Source of the DNA: Cellulomonas wangsupingiae
GTDB lineage: Bacteria; Actinomycetota; Actinomycetes; Actinomycetales; Cellulomonadaceae
Assembly: GCF_024508275.1 (NCBI RefSeq)
Contig: NZ_CP101989.1
Location: 434,001-498,000 of the forward strand
Length of the DNA stretch: 64,000 nucleotides
Reading direction: 5' to 3'
In this document: positions 28,472 to 36,025 of the stretch, in pieces
How positions within the stretch are numbered: the stretch's first letter is position 1
Layout: the number at the start of each line of letters is the position of its first letter
Notes under the pieces: generated by a model
Databases searched by the model: none
What the model saw: the letters and a program-made list of their open reading frames with translations, nothing else
Told to the model about the DNA's origin: nothing
Position numbers and translations under genes: made by a program

Positions 28472-29868
28472 GCCGGTCCCCTCGACGAGTCGCTCACGGT
28501 CCGGAGCGTGCCGTCCCCGCCGCGCGGGAACAACAACGTCCTGTCCACACCGGACAGTCCGCAGAGCACCGCGACGAGGCGCTCCCACCCGACGAAGAGT
28601 CCCACCATCCCGGGCGGGGCGACCTCGCCGGACCGGTTGAGGTAACCGAGGTCGGCGGCGGCGCCGGCATCCGCCGCCTGCTTCGCCAGGTCGTCGACCG
28701 CCGCGTACTCCCGCACGTGGACGACCTCCACGCCGCCGAGGTGCAGCTCGGCGTCACGGATCACGGTCCGTCCGTCCGGTGTGGTCGTCCTCGCGGAGGT
28801 GAAGGACCGCACGGCGAGGCTCGAGTCCGACTGCTCGCCGTCCCCCCACTGCAGGTCCGGGTGCATGCTCCAGGTGGGGTTCCACTGGAGCGCGACCAGA
28901 CGGTCGACGTCGTCGCCCGCACCCGCCATCGTGCCCGCCACGTCGAGGATGCGGCGCACGCGCCCGCCGTCGTCGGCGGCGGGCAGGGCACCGAGGCGCA
29001 CCTCGCCGCCGGTCCCCGTCACGGGGTCGTCCTGCTCGAGGGCGGACGGACCGTCGCTGTCGAGGCGGTACAGGCGTGCGCCCGCGTCACGCAGGCGGTC
29101 GGTCAGGAGCTCGCGTGCCCGAGCGGGCCACGACGACGGGATGGAGAAGAGCTGCAGGTCGTCCAGGGTGACGGTGCCGGCGGCGCCGGACGCGCCCCGG
29201 CCGTCGAGGACGCGGTAGTGGTCGTCGGTGATCGTGACACCGACCCGGGCCGCGAGATGGGCGACGAGGTCCTGGGCGGCCCGCATCAGCTCCTCGAGGG
29301 ACGTGTGGGACGCACCGACGACGAGCTGCTCGAACTCCAGCAGGTAGTTGCCGTCGCGATCGGGGTCGTGGACGACCTCGTGGCGGTAGCAGCGGGCGAA
29401 CGTCCAGCACGGTTCCAGTCCTTCGGCCAACGCGAAGAAGAGGGGAAGCTCCGGGGACTGGAGGAGCCGCAGGTCGTCGCGCGCACCGAGCGCGGGGTGA
29501 CCGAGGGCGTACTCCGTCGCGCCGTACTCCTCGGTGCGGAACCACACGTGCGGCAGCGTGACGTGGGTGTATCCGCGACCGGCGAGCCACTGCTGCACCT
29601 CCAGACGCAGCCGCGACGCCTCGCTCAGCTCGGTCCGACCGTGCACGACGTGGTCGGGCCGCCTCGGGGCCGGCGTCGCGGCCAGCGCGCCGACGCGGAG
29701 CTCCTCGACACGGACGGTCATGCCGTCGAGGGTTCCGCGCACACGTGCCGGGACCTCGGTGCCGTACCCGCGTGGGACGTCCGTCAGCGTGAACCAGCCG
29801 CGGCTCGTCGCGAGGTAGTGCTGGCCCTTGTCACGGATGAGCCAGCCCGTCGAGTCGAAAACGTTCAT
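28468..29868 (-). CDS. class II aminoacyl-tRNA-synthetase-like enzyme
   Basis: The product has 466 residues. An OB-like N-terminus (VPARVRGTLDGMTVRVEELR) precedes a class II catalytic core closest to AspRS/AsnRS. It has a motif-1-like helix (LRLEVQQWLAGRGYTHVTLP), LLQSPELPLFFALAEG, motif 2 FARCYRHEV...YLLEFEQLVVG (about 157-180) with the ATP-binding Arg, and motif 3 GWERLVAVLCG (about 425) with the class-defining Arg. Extra segments not usual in AspRS lie between motifs 2 and 3. It is embedded in a radical SAM cluster with 4-bp overlap to the MFS gene, which suggests it adenylates an amino acid, peptide carboxylate or side chain in peptide maturation rather than charging tRNA for translation. 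That role is inference. Confidence 0.82.
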   Translation of the reverse strand: MNVFDSTGWLIRDKGQHYLATSRGWFTLTDVPRGYGTEVPARVRGTLDGMTVRVEELRVGALAATPAPRRPDHVVHGRTELSEASRLRLEVQQWLAGRGYTHVTLPHVWFRTEEYGATEYALGHPALGARDDLRLLQSPELPLFFALAEGLEPCWTFARCYRHEVVHDPDRDGNYLLEFEQLVVGASHTSLEELMRAAQDLVAHLAARVGVTITDDHYRVLDGRGASGAAGTVTLDDLQLFSIPSSWPARARELLTDRLRDAGARLYRLDSDGPSALEQDDPVTGTGGEVRLGALPAADDGGRVRRILDVAGTMAGAGDDVDRLVALQWNPTWSMHPDLQWGDGEQSDSSLAVRSFTSARTTTPDGRTVIRDAELHLGGVEVVHVREYAAVDDLAKQAADAGAAADLGYLNRSGEVAPPGMVGLFVGWERLVAVLCGLSGVDRTLLFPRGGDGTLRTVSDSSRGPA

Positions 29869-29950
29869 CTCCAGCCGTTCCTCTCCTGGCGTTCTGATGG
29901 TGTCCCGGGTGCTCTGTCGGTGGACGTGCTGAGGGGCGGGCCGCCCACGG

Positions 29951-30835
29951 TCACACCAGCACGAGGCAGTCGAGCGAGACGCACGAGCCCGGCCGCCGGT
30001 CGGCGGCCGCACGCTCCTTGGCGGCGAGGACGTCGTCCGGGTCGCTCGAGACGACGTCCCCCAGGGCGACCGCGGTGCGCTGGGTGCACAGGGCGATGCG
30101 GCCGTCCGCGTCGATGAAGACCCCGCGTTCGGCCGCCCGGCAGCGCGCGGAGGCGTCCACCGTCCCGGTCTGGAGGTAGCGGCGGAAGCGCGCGTAGTAG
30201 CCGGGCCGCTCGCGGGCGCCGGCGCCCGCGAGCTCAGCCGCGAGCTCTCCGCGGTCCTGCTCAGGGAGCGACATGAGGCTCAGGGGGTGGTGGGCCGGCA
30301 GGGCCACGGGGATCAGCTCGAGCGCGTACCCGTGCCGGTCGGCGAGCTCGCGCACGGGCGTGACCTCGCGATGGTTGCGGCTGGTGACCACCATGCACAG
30401 CTGCGCGTGCTCGACCCCTGACGTCGCGAGCGCCTCGATCCCGCGCAGGGTGGCGGCCGTCCCACCGCGGACCCGGTCACCGAGACCGGGGGAGACGTGG
30501 TCGATGGACACGTGGACCTCGCAGCGCGCCGCGCGCAGTGCCGCGAGGATCTCGCCGCCCAGCAGGAGCCCGTTGGTGAAGACGCTGACGTTGCGCGCCC
30601 GGCGTGACGCGACCGCCAGCAGGTCGCAGAAGTCCGCCCGCAGCAGCGGCTCGCCACCGGTGATGTTGATCTGCCGCAGGTCGACACCGCGGTCGACGCA
30701 CCGCCCGAGCCAGCGGTCGTACACGCCAGGGCTCAAGGACTCGGTGACGTACGACGCGGACCCGGTCTCGTACCAGCAGTACGTACAGGACAGGTTGCAT
30801 CCGTTGGCGATCATGAAGGTCTGTTCGCTCAGCAC
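29951..30835 (-). CDS. radical SAM protein 2 with twitch-like C-terminus
   Basis: The product has 294 residues. The cluster motif CNLSCTYC lies very early (about residues 13-20), followed by INITGGEPLLRADF (SAM-binding GGE) and VSIDHVSPGL. The C-terminal part has CRAAERGVFIDADGRIALC and then GSCVSLDCLVLV, cysteines that could hold an auxiliary cluster in a shortened SPASM ('twitch') domain. GTG 30835 overlaps the stop of the protease gene by seven bases. Its short N-terminus means no separate peptide-binding (RRE-like) domain is present. It most likely modifies the precursor peptide encoded upstream. Confidence 0.9.
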   Translation of the reverse strand: MLSEQTFMIANGCNLSCTYCWYETGSASYVTESLSPGVYDRWLGRCVDRGVDLRQINITGGEPLLRADFCDLLAVASRRARNVSVFTNGLLLGGEILAALRAARCEVHVSIDHVSPGLGDRVRGGTAATLRGIEALATSGVEHAQLCMVVTSRNHREVTPVRELADRHGYALELIPVALPAHHPLSLMSLPEQDRGELAAELAGAGARERPGYYARFRRYLQTGTVDASARCRAAERGVFIDADGRIALCTQRTAVALGDVVSSDPDDVLAAKERAAADRRPGSCVSLDCLVLV

Positions 30836-32622
30836 AGCGCTGCTCCCGTCTCCAGCGCGACCGGAGAGCCCGGCCGGCGCTCTGCTCCGAGCTCCTCGCC
30901 CGTGGACGAGGCACGGACGCCGAGCGTGCGCATCGACGCCCACGACTCCGTGGCCGCCGCAGCGGCGCGCGAGACCGTCGCGTGAGTCGTCGGCTCGTCC
31001 CGGACGAGCGCGAGGACCTGTCGCCCGCGCTCCGCCAGCTCTGTCGGTCCGCTCTCTCTCGCTCGCTCGTGGACGCGGGTGAGGGCGCGGGCCTGCACCG
31101 GTCGGACGCGGCGGAGCACCGCCAGCGCGAGCGCGTCGGTGACCCACTCGGCGGCGTCGTCACGGCTGCCCTGCGTGCGCACCAGGCCCCCGAGCCACTG
31201 GTGGACCAGCTCGTGGACGAGGTAGACCCAGCGCAGCTTCCCGGGCGACGCGAGCAGCTCGTCCGCGAGCAGCACGAGGCCGGGGAACGCGAGCGCCCGT
31301 GGCCACTCGAGCCCGCTCGCGACCACGACCACCTCGTCCCAGGGCAAGGGCCCCAGGGCCTCCAGCAGGCCGCACCAGACGGCGTGGACGTCGGGCTCGA
31401 GGGCGTAGCCCGTCCCCGGCGTGCCGTCCGTGCGGAAGCGTGCGACCTCGTTCGTGCGCAGACGGCCGCACGGCACGACCGCGACGTCCGCCAGCCGGGG
31501 GTCGCCGAGCGTGTGCAGCACCGACACGTTGGTGAGCGAACCACCGCGGCTCGGGTGCCCGACGAGGTGCGCACGCAGGTCGGCGGCGCCCAGCGTGCGG
31601 GTCTCGTCGCCGTCGGTCACGGTGGTGCCCAGCACCGCCGGTCCCGAGGCGTCACGCGCACGTGCCACCAGCACGTAGCCGGTCTCCGAGACCACGCACC
31701 AGTCGCCGTCCTCGGAGTCGACGACGAGCTCACGCGCCAGACCGCGAGGACGGGTCAGCACGAGACGGCTCCCCGGTGCGAGCGAGACGTCGCTGTGGTC
31801 GTCGGCGACGGTGCCGCCGCCGATCAGCGCGCTGTCCCCGGACCCCAGGTGCAGCCGACCACGGGTCTTCTCCCCGAGGGAGGCGCCCGGCAGCCACGGG
31901 GCCCGGTCGTTGGTGCCGACACCGAGCTCCACCACGGCACCCGCGGGCACGGCCGGATCGCCCCGCCATGGTTCCGTCAGGTCGACGAGGAGCGAGTGCC
32001 GGGCGCCGTCACGCACGCGTGCGCGGCCCCGCGTGCTCCCGGGTGCGAGCACCGCCCACGCCTCGCCGAGAGGTACCTGCACCACGGGGACGTCGCGCTC
32101 GAAGGACGTCACGTCCGTCCGGACGTCGAGCACCTGCGTCGTGAACCGTGCGTCGTCCGCCTCGACCCGCAGGGTCGGGGAGGACGCCATCGCCGCGGCG
32201 TAGGCACGGGCACGGGCCTCGGACTCGTACCAGGGCACGGCGAGAGCGTCGAGGTAGCGGTCCTCGAGAGCGGAGGACAACGCCGGGTCGCGCAGTCCGT
32301 GCGGGTAGTCGACGACGATGAGCGGGCTGGTCCGGTTCCGGAGCGTGTCGAGTCCTGCCTGCCCGGCGGGGTGTGGCCCGAACGGGTCGTGGTAGACGTC
32401 GATGCTCGCCGGGGTGCCGTCGTCCGCGGGTGGTGCCCATCCGTGGTCGTCGTCCCGCGAGGCCGTCACGACGACCGTGAGCCCCCGGATCCGGAGCTCG
32501 CGCGCCCACGCCTGCCAGACCCGCCCGTGCCCACGGTGGTAGATCCGGGCGTGTCGTGCGGCCGGCGCGAGGCGCTGCACCAGGTCGCCCAGGGCGACCG
32601 CCGCACGTGTCTCCCGTGTCAT
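30829..32622 (-). CDS. M1-like metalloprotease of the peptide cluster
   Basis: The product has 597 residues. The C-terminal third resembles M1 aminopeptidases: ASGLEWPRALAFPGLVLLAD (about 437) corresponds to the 'GMEYPGLV' substrate block, and YLVHELVHQWLGGLV (about 467-481) gives the HExxH zinc site. The usual third ligand region 'LWLNEGFA' appears as EWVTDALA 19 residues further on, with Asp where Glu is expected. The N-terminal part (VVVTASRDDDHGWAPPADDG; later beta-rich VPVVQVPLGEAWAVLAPGS) is not typical of M1. ATG 32622 overlaps the SPASM gene stop by four bases. Removal of the leader or trimming of the peptide is the likely job. Confidence 0.8.
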   Translation of the reverse strand: MTRETRAAVALGDLVQRLAPAARHARIYHRGHGRVWQAWARELRIRGLTVVVTASRDDDHGWAPPADDGTPASIDVYHDPFGPHPAGQAGLDTLRNRTSPLIVVDYPHGLRDPALSSALEDRYLDALAVPWYESEARARAYAAAMASSPTLRVEADDARFTTQVLDVRTDVTSFERDVPVVQVPLGEAWAVLAPGSTRGRARVRDGARHSLLVDLTEPWRGDPAVPAGAVVELGVGTNDRAPWLPGASLGEKTRGRLHLGSGDSALIGGGTVADDHSDVSLAPGSRLVLTRPRGLARELVVDSEDGDWCVVSETGYVLVARARDASGPAVLGTTVTDGDETRTLGAADLRAHLVGHPSRGGSLTNVSVLHTLGDPRLADVAVVPCGRLRTNEVARFRTDGTPGTGYALEPDVHAVWCGLLEALGPLPWDEVVVVASGLEWPRALAFPGLVLLADELLASPGKLRWVYLVHELVHQWLGGLVRTQGSRDDAAEWVTDALALAVLRRVRPVQARALTRVHERARESGPTELAERGRQVLALVRDEPTTHATVSRAAAAATESWASMRTLGVRASSTGEELGAERRPGSPVALETGAALC

Positions 32623-33929
32623 CCTTCGGTGAGCACGAGCGTGGTCATGGTCCGGACGAAGTCGCAGCGGTCGGCACTGAGCTTCGGACCCCACAGGAGC
32701 TTCTCGAGCGTGCACGGGCCGCCGCACATCTGGCTCGCCACGCACCCGTCGCAGCTCTCCGACGAGGGGCCCGCGAGGTGCCACTCCCGGCCACGGGCGT
32801 GGCTGTCCTCCGGCGTGGTCTGCACGCGGTGGTCGTTGTGGTGCACGAGGCACAGGGACCTCTCGCCGGACGCGCTGACGTAGATCGGCCAGGACCCCTC
32901 GCCGTCACCGAGGAGGTCCCCGTCGACGCAGTGGTCGGTCTGCGCCACACCGGTCCGGATGTGGGAGGGGATGAAGGTGCCGGGACCGTGGAACTCCACG
33001 TCCTTGGACCGGCAGTACGTCCAGATGTCGAAGACGGCGGTCGCCAGCTCCACGCCGCCCGTCTCCCACCCGGTGGCGGTCGGTTGGGGCGAGTTCAGCG
33101 CGACGGTCTCGATGGGCAGCCCGGACTCCTCCAGGAACCACCGGACGTAGGTCGGCAGGTGCGGCAGGTTGAGCTCGGTCGCGGTCATGAGGATCGCGCC
33201 ACGACCTCCTGCCTCGGTCCACAGCCGCAGGCCGCGCGCGGCCTTGTCGTAGGTGCCGCGACCGTTCTTGAAGACGCGTAGCTGGTCGTTGACGGCGGGC
33301 GGTCCGTCGAAGCTCATGATGAGGTCGAAGTCGTGCTCCGCGAGCCAGGCAGCGCGTTCCGCGGTCATGACCGTGCCGTTGGTGGTCATGGTCTGGCGGA
33401 ACTCGGAGACGAGCCCCGCGCTCAGGGCCTCACGCAGCATCTCGTCGCCGCGCTGGATGAGCGCCCACTCCATCATCGGCTCGCCGCCGAAGTACTGGAT
33501 GGTGACGTTCTCGCCGCGGGCCTGATCGATGAACCACGACATCTCACGCTCGAAGGTCTCCAGGTCCATGCGGGGCTGCGCGTCCGGGTAGAGCGCCTGC
33601 TGGAAGCAGTAGCCGCATGCCATGTTGCAGCGCTCCGTGAGCGCGATGCGCAGCGTGGCGAACCGGCCGCCGCGCCGCTGTGCCCGCTCCATGCGCAGCT
33701 CGTTGAGCCGGGCGATGGCCGTTCCCGGGGCCTCGTCCTCGTGGACGACGAGGCCGGCTTCGAGGAGCTCCTGGGCCTGCGCGGACGTGACGTCGAGGGC
33801 GCCGGGGTCCTGGAGTGCCGCGACGTCGTCGGGCGCCAGCTCCCACGACTCGAGCGTCAGGCTGTTGAAGGCGACGGTACGTGCGGGTGACGACAGCACG
33901 TGCGCGTACCTGCTTCGGTGCAACGGCAT
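32619..33929 (-). CDS. radical SAM/SPASM peptide-modifying enzyme
   Basis: The product has 436 residues. The N-terminal 90 residues (SSPARTVAFNSLTLESWEL; VTSAQAQELLEAGLVV) resemble the peptide-recognition region common in RiPP SPASM enzymes. The radical SAM core has CNMACGYC (about residue 103), YFGGEPMMEW and MSFDGPPAVND. The SPASM domain (about 330-426) has many Cys including CDGCVASQMCGGPCTLEK and a last CDFVRTM, enough for two auxiliary [4Fe-4S] clusters. GAGGAG lies five bases before ATG 33929. As the first gene after the precursor peptide, it is the prime candidate for installing a carbon-carbon or carbon-heteroatom cross-link. Confidence 0.93.
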   Translation of the reverse strand: MPLHRSRYAHVLSSPARTVAFNSLTLESWELAPDDVAALQDPGALDVTSAQAQELLEAGLVVHEDEAPGTAIARLNELRMERAQRRGGRFATLRIALTERCNMACGYCFQQALYPDAQPRMDLETFEREMSWFIDQARGENVTIQYFGGEPMMEWALIQRGDEMLREALSAGLVSEFRQTMTTNGTVMTAERAAWLAEHDFDLIMSFDGPPAVNDQLRVFKNGRGTYDKAARGLRLWTEAGGRGAILMTATELNLPHLPTYVRWFLEESGLPIETVALNSPQPTATGWETGGVELATAVFDIWTYCRSKDVEFHGPGTFIPSHIRTGVAQTDHCVDGDLLGDGEGSWPIYVSASGERSLCLVHHNDHRVQTTPEDSHARGREWHLAGPSSESCDGCVASQMCGGPCTLEKLLWGPKLSADRCDFVRTMTTLVLTEG

Positions 33930-33951
33930 AGCGGCTCCTCAACGTTCGGGT

Positions 33952-33990
33952 CGGCCCCCGGTGAACCCCCGGCGGGTTCACCGGGGGCCG
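33952..33990 (-). terminator. 17-bp hairpin between precursor and modification genes
   Basis: CGGCCCCCGGTGAACCC (33952-33968) is perfectly complementary to GGGTTCACCGGGGGCCG (33974-33990) around a five-base loop. It starts five bases after the stop codon of the precursor peptide and ends 22 bases before the SPASM gene. It probably works as a partial terminator or stabiliser that makes the precursor mRNA more abundant than the enzyme mRNA, as in many RiPP operons. Confidence 0.75.
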
Positions 33991-33994
33991 GTGC

Positions 33995-34153
33995 TCACGA
34001 GGTCGCGAGCGTGTGGGACTCCTCCGCCAGCGCGGCGAAGAGCTCGGCCTCGAAATCGGCCTCGGGGTCGTTCCACTCCGCCCGCTTCGGGCGGTACGAG
34101 GAGCGGGCACAGAAGTCGCCTGCTCCCTCGATGGTGAGCGTCTGCTTCTTCAT
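33995..34153 (-). CDS. candidate RiPP precursor peptide, 52 residues
   Basis: From ATG 34153 the peptide begins MKKQTLTIEGAGDFCARSSY and ends EESHTLATS. It has one Cys (15), a basic aromatic stretch Y20-R-P-K-R and W27-N-D, and an acidic amphipathic helix (about 30-45, DPEADFEAELFAAL). The Shine-Dalgarno GGAGGTGA, six bases upstream, is the strongest in the window. It is directly followed by a hairpin and the SPASM gene. Which half is leader and which is core is not clear: aromatic residues W27 or Y20 with their next two residues could be cyclophane sites, and the helix may be the recognition part. No similar sequence is known to me. It is too short for routine gene callers and easily missed. 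Confidence 0.78.
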   Translation of the reverse strand: MKKQTLTIEGAGDFCARSSYRPKRAEWNDPEADFEAELFAALAEESHTLATS

Positions 34154-34294
34154 GCAAATCACCTCCATTCATCGGGTTTGGCCACCGTAGCGGGCGGGCG
34201 TCGTCGCGCGCCAGGGTTTGTCGCAATGTGTATGACGGCATTGACTCTGCAACATGACCGTGATATCTGGTGCCCGTCGTGGGCATGACGACGA
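34154..34294 (-). promoter_or_regulatory. promoter region of the peptide operon
   Basis: This 140-base gap between the precursor start and the glyS terminator must hold the operon promoter. On the minus strand it contains TTGCAGAGTCAATGCCGTCA with CATACACAT following, and further down GCTACGGTGG, whose TACGGT is a common actinobacterial -10. The stretch is less GC-rich than its surroundings. No clear operator was found, and the choice between the two promoters is open. Confidence 0.4.
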
Positions 34295-34322
34295 GGGCCC
34301 CGTCGCTGGTGCGACGGGGCCC
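34295..34322 (-). terminator. glyS terminator
   Basis: GGGCCCCGTCGC and GCGACGGGGCCC form a perfect 12-bp stem around TGGT. It lies 21 bases after the glyS stop (minus strand) and separates glyS from the peptide operon promoter, so the two units are transcribed independently. Confidence 0.85.
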
Positions 34323-34343
34323 TGGGCGGGAGGTGCGGGTGCG

Positions 34344-35735
34344 TCAGGCGCCGACGAGGCGCTCCGCGAGGTACTGCTCGACCTTGTCGAGGGCGACGCG
34401 GTCCTGGGCCATCGTGTCGCGGTCCCGCACGGTGACGGCCTGGTCGTCGAGCGTGTCGAAGTCGACCGTGACGCAGAACGGCGTACCGATCTCGTCCTGG
34501 CGGCGGTACCTGCGGCCGATGGCCTGCGTGACGTCCATGTCGACGTTCCAGCGGCGACGCAGCGAGTCCGCGAGGTTCGTCGCGACGGGCTGCAGGTCCG
34601 CGGACTTGGACAGCGGCAGGACCGCGACCTTGACGGGTGCGAGTCGCGGGTCGAGCCGCAGGACGGTGCGCTTCTCGGTGACGCCCTTGCCGCTCGTCGC
34701 CTCGTCCTCGTCGTACGCGTCGACGAGGAACGCCATGAGGGAGCGGTTGGGGCCCGCCGACGGCTCGATCACGTACGGCGTCCAGCGCTCTCCCGACTCG
34801 GGGTCGAGGTGGGAGAGGTCCACCCCCGAGCTCCGCGAGTGCGTGGTGAGGTCGTAGTCGGTCCGGTTGGCGATGCCCTCGAGCTCGCCCCACTCCGAGC
34901 CCTGGAACCCGTACCGGTACTCGATGTCGACCGTACGGGAGGAGTAGTGCGACAGCTTCTCCGGCGGGTGCTCGTGGAGCCGGAGGTTGTCACCGCTGAT
35001 CCCGAGCCCCGTGTACCAGGCGAGGCGCGTGTCGATCCAGTACTGGTGCCATTCTTCGTCCGTGCCCGGGGCGACGAAGAACTCCATCTCCATCTGCTCG
35101 AACTCACGCGTACGGAAGATGAAGTTGCCGGGCGTGATCTCGTTGCGGAAAGCCTTGCCGATCTGCGCGATCCCGAAGGGCGGCTTCTTGCGTGAGGTGC
35201 GTGCGACGTTGGCGTAGTTGACGAAGATGCCCTGCGCGGTCTCGGGCCGCAGGTAGTGCAGGCCGGACTCGTCCTCGACCGGGCCGAGGTACGTCTTCAG
35301 CATCATGTTGAAGTCGCGCGGCTCGGTCCACTGCCCGCGCGTGCCGCAGCCGGGGCACGCGATGTCGGCCAGCCCGTTCTCGGGCACGCGGCCCTTCCTG
35401 GCCTCGAAGTCCTCCAGCATGTGGTCCTCACGGAACCGCTTGTGACAGCTGAGGCACTCCGTGAGCGGGTCGGTGAACGCACCGACGTGCCCCGACGCGA
35501 CCCACACCGGCGTCGGCAGGATCACCGACGAGTCGATGCCCACGATGTCGTCGCGCCGGGTCATCGCGATCCACCACTGGCGCTTGATGTTCTCCTTGAG
35601 CTCGACCCCGAGCGGGCCGTAGTCCCACGCAGAACGGGTTCCGCCGTAGATCTCTCCCGACTGGAAGACGAAACCGCGTCGCTTGGCGAGTGAGATGGCG
35701 GCGTCGAGTCGTGCGGGGGACGGCGTTGCGTTCAC
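34344..35735 (-). CDS. glyS: glycyl-tRNA synthetase
   Basis: The product has 463 residues, the size of the single-chain dimeric GlyRS of actinobacteria. [20 protein letters not shown] and [17 protein letters not shown] are its N-terminal signature. A Cys4-like zinc pair ([16 protein letters not shown]) lies in the insertion. [12 protein letters not shown] is the class II glycine pocket, [20 protein letters not shown] is motif 2, and [18 protein letters not shown] is motif 3. The C-terminal anticodon domain ([20 protein letters not shown]) is complete. It charges tRNA-Gly. The gene is monocistronic, with a TACAGT -10-like hexamer near 35815 on the minus strand. Confidence 0.97.
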   Translation of the reverse strand: MNATPSPARLDAAISLAKRRGFVFQSGEIYGGTRSAWDYGPLGVELKENIKRQWWIAMTRRDDIVGIDSSVILPTPVWVASGHVGAFTDPLTECLSCHKRFREDHMLEDFEARKGRVPENGLADIACPGCGTRGQWTEPRDFNMMLKTYLGPVEDESGLHYLRPETAQGIFVNYANVARTSRKKPPFGIAQIGKAFRNEITPGNFIFRTREFEQMEMEFFVAPGTDEEWHQYWIDTRLAWYTGLGISGDNLRLHEHPPEKLSHYSSRTVDIEYRYGFQGSEWGELEGIANRTDYDLTTHSRSSGVDLSHLDPESGERWTPYVIEPSAGPNRSLMAFLVDAYDEDEATSGKGVTEKRTVLRLDPRLAPVKVAVLPLSKSADLQPVATNLADSLRRRWNVDMDVTQAIGRRYRRQDEIGTPFCVTVDFDTLDDQAVTVRDRDTMAQDRVALDKVEQYLAERLVGA

Positions 35736-36025
35736 GGGAGCTCTCCATGGGACGGGTCCGCCGCGCGGTGGACCGGGAACGGTGGGGACGTCATGGGCGT
35801 CGGTGACCCAGCACTGTAGACCTCTTTACTTCTCCACCACGGGCGTCGCGCGCTCACGGGCGTGGTGGAGGCTGCCGCGGCGAGCCCGTCCGCGCGCGTT
35901 GGACCGGACGGGTGACAGCGGGTCGAACCCGTTGTCGGAAACGGACAATCCGGACGACGATGGCCCGACCACCGCGGCTGCGGCGGCCTGGCACCGCGGG
36001 CCGTCGCCTCACGAAGGGTCCGCCC

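Noticed and set aside
34154..34260. 28-codon frame (starts MLQSQCRHTHCDKPW) just before the precursor gene on the same strand
   Set aside because: It has Cys and Trp like a peptide core, but no ribosome binding site and poor codon bias; it ends right at the ribosome binding site of the real precursor.
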